A DNA stretch of 64,000 nt from Cristatella mucedo (Eukaryota; Bryozoa; Phylactolaemata; Cristatellidae), in assembly GCA_009760855.2 (NCBI GenBank), contig WPIO01000125.1:803001-867000 (forward strand), given 5' to 3'. The translations under genes and the position numbers were made by a program. Positions within the stretch are counted from its first letter, which is position 1. Each line of letters opens with the position of its first letter. Shown here in pieces: positions 52,822-62,900 of this stretch. Under the pieces are notes generated by a model. The model was not told where the DNA came from and searched no databases. It saw only the letters and a program-made list of their open reading frames with translations.

Positions 52822-55633
52822 GTAATGTCACTCGGAGCATATCAGATTCGGCATTTTGCATTTGCTAACGGAGATTCCTCGGAAGAGAATGGCGGCCTTG
52901 TTGGTTAGTGCACAGTTTTATGTGTATATAATACATATAAAATTAGATAATTTAAACGCCTCAGTTGTATGGCAGCAGAAGAGCATAAACGGCTATCACC
53001 AATGCTTGCAGTTGGTAATAAAGGTGTTCAATGAAGGATTCAAACCTACGACCTCGGTCGTTAAGAGCAAGCACCTTACCTCCTGGACTATCACGGCCTT
53101 TTGTCCATAGATTCAACCATGTGTGCAGAGTAACTGGTCTACTATAGCATGCAGAGTTTTGTTTATTTCTGCAATGCTGCCGCTTTACTTGTGAACGGTA
53201 GTAGTCAATGTGCTGTCGATGAGCTGTCGTGTTTTCATACAACCTTGCAAGATTTTCCGTGTGTCATCATGCCTAGCTTCCACAGGTAGTCGTGTCTTTT
53301 GTTATTGCATCTGTGTTCCTTCAATGCAGCCGGCCAAGATTAATGCTGCACATGCTATAGCTTCTTGGCGGCACTTGTCTTCTGTAATGTAGTAAGTGGT
53401 GTTTTTAGGCGACAGGCATGTTGGCAAGTTTTCTATGGCATGAAGACTAGCGTTTGCTTGCTGTTTATAGTGCTTGGCTGACGTTTTTAGAATCACCAGA
53501 GGGAACTGATAAAAAACACGATGTTTTGGCCAGAGTCTGCACTATGGTGCCATTCGATGTTCTATTTACAACTAGTAAAGTCACTCTGATGTGCATTTCA
53601 AGAGACCAGTAAGGTTGCACCTGCTACTGGCTTTGGTTGCTCATGAGCCCGGTCAGTGAAGCTTGACACCTAAGAGCTCTTTGGTACAAATTGACCTGTT
53701 TGCGGTTGCATGTTCGTGTATTGTTCCAGGCTTCTACCAGATAAGGTACACGGTTCGCCATTTGTGCCCATTATTTACGTGTCGCTAGTGCAACCGCACA
53801 TATTCATGTCGACTAAACCTGGCCACGAACACGTACAGCTGTCGATATATGATATAATCCTAAATAACTCCAACGATGATGCAACTATTTCCGGTAAGAC
53901 CATCTGTTTGATGTAAACTTTCTTTAGAAATGGAAAGATCAGGTGAAAAACAGCCAAGAAGATCGTTAGCTGAGTGGCGAGCGTTAGGGGTGGTGGCTTT
54001 CAGAAACTTAGTTGCTACATTTTATTTTAACGATGCAATTCCTTGCCTCCTTGCTCATGTCTTTGGTTAAAATGTCTGCTGTGGCACATTAATTATTATT
54101 GGTATTGGGCTTATATTCTGTGCAGAGAATTTATTCTCATATTGTGGTTGTTAGCTCTCGAAATTCAGTCAGTCACAGCATCGTGTGTAATCCAGTGTTA
54201 CACGTGCTACTTTTATCGACAGCCTTGTTGTGCTGCTTTGCATTATACTATCATGTCTTACTGAAAACGGTCCTATGCAGATCCTTGGCTCATTTGAGGT
54301 GTTTCTGTACAATCGGTAAATATTCTGTTGCCAAATGTGCTGTGGTGATTGCAGATGGAAGTGTTTAGTGCGCTGTCACAGCTGCACCGGCAGTGTAGTA
54401 GGATATATGGGTAGCTAATTTTTCATTCTTGATGTTATGACTCCCAGGAGCACGGCTACCGGACATACGTGATTTTGGGTGCAGGATACTGGAGACAAAG
54501 CACGGATCCCCCAATGTCAAAACTGGCATCCACCCTCCTTTTTTTACTGCCAGCATAAGGAAGCTTCTTGCTCGTGGTGACGGTACGTACAGTATGTGCT
54601 CTTGCATCATCCTGTTGTGAAGGCCGATTGCTCATTAGTAGCTTCGTTTTTGGTGTAATACTTGCAGCTCGGTTGACACTGGTGTTTGACCGGCCCGTAC
54701 GTCTGCACGTGTCAGGAAATGGAATCAGATCCTTGCAAAGAAAGCTTGCCACCTTTGCATCACCGAAAAAAGCTAGTGGCAACAGCAGCAGCCATTCAGT
54801 AGGACCGAAGACTGCTAACGACGGCAGCTCTGGTATGTATGGCACTAAAGTTCTGTACAGCTTGAACTCAAGTTGTCCTACTTCTTAGAATGAAAGTTAG
54901 CACTAGCGATGGTCATTCCAATGGATTTGCTGTTGTCCAGAAAGGTACTAGACGTTGGCGTTCGTGTGTTTGGCACACTGCTACTAAAGGTCAGGTGATT
55001 TAACAGCCACATTTACCGTATATAGCAGCATCAGAGCCTCAATGGCTTTCGCCTCGCCTATAACCGGCAGGCGATAAAGCATTTTTTGCCTTTTATAGCA
55101 CTCGAACCCTCGACCTCAGTCGTAAAAAGCAAGAACCTGACCACTATGCTAAAGATCTAGCAGGCGATGTCACGTTGTCTATTAACTTCAGATCAGACTT
55201 CAATATTCCAACCAGTTTAATTGCAAGTGAAGTGCCACCTGCTCTAGTTGGCAAGAATAGTTTATTTTACTGAGCTGGTTTGGTCTAGTGGTCAAGTAGC
55301 TCGCCCCGACCAAGGTCTGGCTGAGGTCGTGGGCTTGAACCCCGAGGCATATGTGAAGCCCCTGAATAGAGATTAAGTTCTCCTCGGGCGCTATACAAAT
55401 AAATTACATATATTTTTATTCTATCCAAATGACGGCAGAAAAGCAAACCTGTTGTAAACGTCACCGATTAGAATTCTTTGCTCCCTCCCCTTCACAAATA
55501 TAAAACGCTAGATAGTTGAGTCAACCACATGTTTCAACCTACAGCCGGCTTTAGCTGTTGTAAATGGGCGATCGGAAGTAGCTATTGCTGTGCCAAACAT
55601 TGTTTTGGCTCGATGCCTTTCGTGGTTATACAC

Positions 55634-55731
<98 letters not shown>

Positions 55732-55734
55732 ACG

Positions 55735-55801
<67 letters not shown>

Positions 55802-58800
55802 ACGCACACACACGCACACACGTGTGTGTATATGTATATATACCCAAAGTTGTTCGTGTTTTGCACATGCCCCAAGAGCGCTTTACTTGAATCATTTTAG
55901 AGCATTATTCAAGATTAGCTGTCCCTGAAGATGCTTTTTGGAATGAGTTTTTAAGTTTTTGCAGCACATTCATGTGGGTGCACATTTTTATGGTTATTGT
56001 AAGTTAAACCTTGAAGCAACGGTTATCTTTTGAATTAAGCGATTAGGCTGGGGAGGGTTGTGAAGCTCCTGAAATACTATGAGTGACAGCACTTCAATAT
56101 GTTGGTCTGGCTTTAGAGCTAATCACTCCACAGAGTCAGCATTGCTTCGGGTATACAACGACCTACTTAGGAATGCAGACATGGGTAGAGTGTCTCTGCT
56201 TGTTTTGCTTGATCTTTCGGCAGCTTTTGATACCATCGATCACAAAGTTCTTCTAGAGCGCCTCTCATCTCGCCTGGGCATCACTGGCACTGCTCTGCAG
56301 TGGTTCAGGTCCTATCTCAGTGGGAGACTCCAGAGTATTGACGTGAATGGACAAAGATCATCTGAAGTACCTCTGAAATATGGAGTACCTCAGGGCTCAG
56401 TGCTAGGTCCGGTTCTTTTCACGGTTTATACTCTGCCTCTTGCTGATGTGATTGCCAAGCACAATCTAGGCTTTCACTTCTATGCGGATGACACTCAGTT
56501 GTACCTTTGCTTTGATCCCTCCCAGCCTTCGAGCACCTCAAATTCTCTCAACTCACTTGATGCATGCATTGATGACATCTGCTCATGGATGGCAGCAAAT
56601 TTTCTAAAACTTAACGATGATAAAACTAACTTACTAGTTATGGGCAAACCCAGTGTGATCCAGAGATTGGAAAGGCTGACTCTCAAAATTGGCTCTGCCA
56701 GCATATCTCCTGTTGAATCAGCTCGGAATCTAGGTGTCATATTCCAAAGCGACCTCTCGTTAGACGACCATATCAGCTCCACAGTCAAATCTGCCTATTT
56801 TCAGCTTCATAACATTGCTAAAATTCGGGCTTGTTTAGATAAAGATACCACGTCCAAGTTAGTTCATGCATTCGTGACATCCCGTCTCGACTTCTGCAAC
56901 TCACTGCTTACTGGCCTACCAGCATGTGCGATCAGGCGATTGCAGCTTGTGCAAAACTCTGCAGCTAGGCTTGTCTGTCGTGACCTTTGCAGTTGCCACA
57001 TTACTCCACTTCTTGCCGACCTGCACTGGCTGCCAGTCAAGCAACGGATTGACTTCAAGGTTTTGTCGCTCACTTTTAGGTCCCTTCATTCTATGGCTCC
57101 AGCCTATCTGTCAGATATACTCCCCCATCAGGCCAAGCATCGTACCACCCGCTTCTCGGAATCCAACAGTCTAGAAATACCTCATACAAACCTTAAATCC
57201 TTTGGAGACCGTGCATTTAGTTCATATGCTCCTAAAGCCTGGAACTCCCTCCCGACCTGCGTCAGAACATCCCCTGACCTGACCACATTTAAAAGGAACC
57301 TAAAAACACACCTATTTATGACAGCATTTAGTGGGTCCCTGTGATTCGTCCTTGATGTGCTTATGCGTGCTGACACTGTGCATGCTGCCACTAACCACAT
57401 TTGCATACTGACCCTGTGCATGTCACCCCTAACCATATTATTCACCTCGTTTGTTTTTCAAGCATGATTTTACTTACCATTCAATTGCATTTCACTTTAC
57501 TGCAAATGTAAAGCGCCTAGAGAGAGATTGAGTTCTCTGAGGCGCTTTATCAAGTGAATTATTATTATTATTATTATTGGCTACGTTTAGAAGGCTCCTT
57601 AACGAGTGTCCGATTTCATTTTGAATCTTCAAGTGGACTCACTACTGTTGTAGGGTTTGGATAGGCCTCTTGCATTTCGTGTATCATTGTACATGCAAAA
57701 GTGTCATTATTTACTCTTTCCAAATGGTTTTATACTGTTTCAGCCTTACTTAGTGGTTATCTAAAGGCTATGTTTTTGTTACCAGTTCACTATTTGACAA
57801 CATGCTCATGAATGCTTATGTGTGCAGGAATTTCACGGTGGAATAATGCAACTGGGGTTATGATAAGTTTTAATGCGCCCTTCCTCAAGCTCGTCCATGT
57901 GATTTTCCCTTGCGGTTTGTTTATTCTTGTGGTACTGTACGACAATATGGACGATGTTAGGGGTCCGGTGCTAACGAAGGTGCCGGCCTGTATGAACAGT
58001 GCTTATAGAATTTTTGCGTAATACTGTCAGCTGGCAGCATCGTGGTCGTCGAGGCACGTGTTGGGTTGCACTTTTTGGGTTTTCTTGAGCTAACACATCT
58101 CATTCATCGTTAGCTCGATCAACTCCACGGCCTGCTGCCCAGCTGCTCCAATCGCCCTTCAGTAGTGTTTCTCTCGCAACGGAGCAGCTCGTCTTTGAGT
58201 ACGATGTTGCCGACCTCGACGACGATCTTGTGTCAGGCATTGGCATCAGCCGTGGCGTGGCATTTAGTGCGAATGGAGGCACCTGCGATCTGACGTTTGC
58301 TCACTTCTCGTCATCAGTGTGCGGTGAGTGATCAATCGAGCTGCTCTGTGCGAATTTCGGTCGAGTGAAGGGCTTTTTCGTTTGCAGATCTGGCGTTGGC
58401 AGTGCGCTTGCTAGCGACGAAGGAGCTGGCCACATCTTGCAGGTAGCGTAGTGCAGTCACTGTGCCGAGCAGAGCTCAAGAACGTGCTGGTGCACACTCG
58501 AACTCGCACCACTGCAAAGCAGGTCGGGGTGTGCAGCTCCGGTGGAGGCGGGAGTGCAGCTTCGGTGGCGGTTGTCGTCGGACCAGTCACTGTCGGCGTG
58601 GATGCGCTTGCTCGCAGTCACCCCCACAGCGGCCCACCCGGCGTCCCCCAGGTCGTGCTGTCGTGCAGCCTGAGCGCAGCGCCACTCAGAGTCAGTCAGG
58701 AGACGCTCAAGTGCACGATGGACGTCCTGGACAGTGTGCGCGGGCTTTTCAAGGTAGGCACCTGATATCCGGCTATATAGCCAGTGCTCTGGTTTTCTGG

Positions 58801-59709
58801 CCTGCTGTTGTGGCTCGTCGTTCTCTGGCCGGTTGTCCTTGTCTCTCACTGCTGTCGCAAACAAGCTGCAATCCCTGTTGACATTCTTGCTTACCGAATG
58901 CTGTTGCCTTCTGCTCTCGTGATCGCTTGTTTCGATCACAGACTTGTTTTGCTGCACTCGCACATTGTTGTGTTTTTTTTGTACGCATACATAATTCCTC
59001 ACCACATTGATAGGGGCATGGCTCTCGGGACACTGGCTCGGCGGAATCTGCCGATAAGGCGTGTGATGCAGCCTTCGACTTGCCTTGCCGGAATAATGGA
59101 GAGACCCACCGACTGTCGTCGACCTCGAAATCGCAAGATGACCTGAGGCTGGGAGCTCTGCAATATGTCTTGCATGAAAGTAAGCAATTGTTGCCCGTCT
59201 TCATTGTGACCGTGATTTGGTAATCGTGACTAGTTACCCCTTTTGACCTTTCTTATTGGTAGCCGCACTATGGGTCCAGTAATTTTATTTGTTGTATCCA
59301 TCCATGTGCATGAGTGCTTATCTGCATGTGTCTGTGCTTCTGTGAATTTGCTCATGTATGCCATGGACCTGCATGTTTACGTTGTTAATGTATGTGTGTA
59401 TCAGCAATATTGGTGTACCTAGTGATTTTTAAAAGAAACAAATGTCGTAGCAATACTTTCACTCATAATGCTGGTAAGTTAGGTCTGACTTCTTAACTCG
59501 TTGCAGAGTAAGAAAATGCAGTCGTGAATTTTCCTTAATCTAAAGCAGACCAGGCTTTTTAGACGTTTTCAAATATCATAGCCGAATGGAAGGCCCATAT
59601 TCTATGTAGCTACTTCTACTGGGACTCCTATCAGCATTGTCTGGGACTGAGCTGTTGATATCTGAGCTGCAGGTGTAATAGTGTAATCCTCCGTCTGTCT
59701 GTCTGTCTT

Positions 59710-59787
<78 letters not shown>

Positions 59788-59925
59788 CCCCCCCCGTTTC
59801 TTTAGTCATGCCTTACACATGATTTTCTTTGACAGAACGACCTCGTATAAATACCGATACTGCACGGTTAAATACATGGCATGTAAATGCTCCTAGGTAC
59901 TATCAGGTGAGACAGATCACTTTTC

Positions 59926-59962
<37 letters not shown>

Positions 59963-62900
59963 TCACTTGATAAAGCGCCCTCAGAGAACTTAATCTCTCT
60001 CTAGGCGCTTTACATTTGCTGTAAAGTGAAATGCAATTGAATGGTAAGTAAAATCATGCTTGAAAAACAAACGAAATGAATAATATGGTTAGGGGTGACA
60101 TGCACAGGGTCAGCATGCAAATGTGGTTAGTGGCAGCATGCACAGTGTCAGCACGCATAAGCACATCAAGGACGAATCACAGGGACCCACTAAATGCTGT
60201 CATAAATAGGTGTGTTTTTAGGTTCCCTTTAAATGTGGTCAGGTCAGGGGATGTTCTGACGCAGGTCGGGAGGGAGTTCCAGGCTTTGGGAGCATATGAA
60301 CTAAATGCACGGTCTCCAAAGGATTTAAGGTCTAAGGCAATATCGTAAGTAAAGGAGTTGGCTGAGGAAGACTGTGAGGGCTAAGGAGCCCTCACAGTCA
60401 ATTTCTAACAAAGGCTAAACCAATTTATTTCATTGGCTACCACACCGAATGGGGCACAACAGGCAACCCTGTCATTAGCTGTAATGGTACACTAGGTAAG
60501 GCGGTTGCTTTTTACGATCTTGGTCCAAAACTCGTGGGTTCGAATCCTGGGTGGGCGATCCTTTATCACCACCGGAAGCGTGTAAATGCTCTTCTGTTGC
60601 TCTAGAAAAGAGGCTGTTAAATCAGCTTGTAGTTTTTATTAGTCAATAAAATATACCACAAATAAATAAATAAAATTCATTTTTATAGCGCCACAAGAGA
60701 ACTTAATCTCTATTCAGGTGCTTTACATATGCCTCGGGGCTCGAGCCCACAACCTCAGCCAGACCTTGGTCGGGCCAGCACCGCAACTGCTGGACCAAAC
60801 CAGCTCAGTTGCCACGTGCTTGGTCATCGCAACTGTACTACAATAACTTGCTGGCTTTTCAAGCAGTACCGAGACGTTTGCATGCTGAGTCAGTTAGATT
60901 GTAACAGAGCTTGAAATTATTTGCGGTTCCTGAATTATAAGCAGTGGAGACCTAGTATGTCATAGTCTGTGGTTTAGACGATATGAATTAGTCTTATGTA
61001 CTGATAATACTTGGTGCTTCTAACTGGCCACTGTAATGTAATGTATCTCTGTCTGTAACTCCACAAAGCCATAAAGACTATGTGGGTGTTACGCAGGAGA
61101 GTTTTGTATAGTGCACTCACAGCCTAAGCAGCTTTCGGTACGCATTCGGTAGCCAACAGTGTTTGTCTCTCGCAACAAAGAGAAAGTGGGAAGCATAGCA
61201 GAGTCGGAGAGCAGTTGAGGTAGTGAGTAGCATGGAAGTAGCAGCTCAGGACCGCTGAAAAGGATGAGCCATAGTCGACAGCAGGAGAATAATTGTTGCA
61301 TAAGAATTGTGGAAGCGAGTTCCACAGTCTAGGACCTGCAGAGCTAAAGCTTCTGTCGCCAACGGTCTTTAAGCAGAGGAATGGATCAGCTAATTTATTG
61401 TCCACACAGGACCTGAGGGTGCAAAGAGATTGAAACTGGTGCAGCAGTTCAGCTAGGTACAAAGGAGCCAAGCCGTGGCGGGCCTCGTGGGTCAGGGTGA
61501 GAACTTTGCTCTATATCCTTTGATCAACCGGCATTCATCCTAGCTCTTTTAGCAAAGGAGATACTTGCTCAAACCTCTGGGACTTGAAGACTAGCCTTTC
61601 AGCCATATTTATAGCCAGCTGCAATATCCTAGTTGCTTTCTTTGGTAGCCCAGCCAAAAGGGAATTATAATAATCAAGCCGAGACAGAACTACGGAGCTA
61701 GCTAAATTTTTTGAAAGCCACTGTGGAAGATAGCTCATAATCTTAGATAGGGATCAGACGTGATGACTAGCTGTAGAGGCAGTCTTTTGAATGAAGCATT
61801 TAAAATTGAGGCAGCTGTCGAAAACGACAACTAAATTTCGAGCACGTGGTGATGGTCGCACAATAGCATCACCTATTAGAACAGCAAAGCCTTTTAAACC
61901 AGCCACATGCTTAGGGTGTCCTATGAGCAGCAGTTCGGTTTTGTCATAATTTAGTTTCATGAAGTTTTCCGACATCCAGGATTGAATGTTGGCAATGCAA
62001 GCATTCAGTGTATCTGTTGCTGCAGCAGATTCTGACGCTTTGAATGACAAATACGGCTGAGTATCGTCAGCATAAAAGTGGTATCCTATTCCACGGGCTT
62101 TAATCACTTTTCCCAGAGGTTGAGTATAGATGGAGAACAGCAAGGGACCGAGTACAGATCCTCGAGGGACTCCACAGGTGACCCGTCACGTGTGTGAGAC
62201 CTGACCCCCATAAGACACGGATTGAACACGATCAGACAAGTTCAATTTAAACCATGCCAGTTTCTTGTCTGCCAGACCGATCGTTGTTCTAAATCGTTCA
62301 AGTAGAACTTCGTGATGAATGGTGTCGAAGGCAGCTGACAGATCTAGCAGAGCTAGGACAGTGACATTTCCTTCATCTTTCCACATAGAATTTCATTGTT
62401 AACACGGAGGAGAGCAGATTCAGTGGAGTGCTGCCTCTTGAACCCTGATTGAAATCTTTCTGACATTTCATTCTTTTCAATGTGTTCAATCAGCTGCTTA
62501 GCAACAATTTTTTCAAGAATCTTTGACAAGAAAGGAAGAATGGAAACTAGGCGAAAGTTCGCAAGGACCTCGGTATATAATCCAGGCTTTTTAAGTATGG
62601 GTCTAACGATTGCCGATTTGAGGGACTTGGGGACGGCTCTCTTTCCCAAAGAAGCATTAAAAATCTTGGTTATGGCAGGGCTAAGTTGGTCTGCCAGTGA
62701 AGACCACAAAGATGATGGTATAGGGTCTTCAGGAGACGAGCTGTTTTTGGTAGACCTTATTAAGGTAGCCACATCGCATGCAGAAACCTCGGAAAACCTT
62801 TTAATGAAGGTCACGGGTTGTGATTCCAAAATTGCTTTAGTCGGAGGAGGCTTTATGGAGGCACGAATGTGCACAATTTTGTTCAGTAAAGCAGGCTGAA

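Larger units (their letters stand above)
50297..53285. other. VPS13B intron 26
   Basis: 3 kb. Holds a decayed reverse LINE A tail (50,938-51,030), a SINE2 (51,378-51,535), a LINE A copy (51,600-52,740), a TA tract (52,747-52,819) and a SINE1 (52,955-53,105). Confidence 0.65.

Noticed and set aside
55508-55928. Long overlapping His/Thr and Cys/Val frames on both strands
   Set aside because: Pure translation of the CA microsatellite.
58386-58442. Open stretch [17 protein letters not shown] after a TTTGCAG acceptor
   Set aside because: It runs into a stop at 58,446. The phase-correct exon 32 starts at 58,443, making this the end of the intron.
59576-59809. Arg/Glu repeat frame on the minus strand
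   Set aside because: Translation of the TC microsatellite.
60472-60560. Functional tRNA gene
   Set aside because: B box is good, but the acceptor and anticodon stems do not close and the same head recurs in many copies with a SINE tail.
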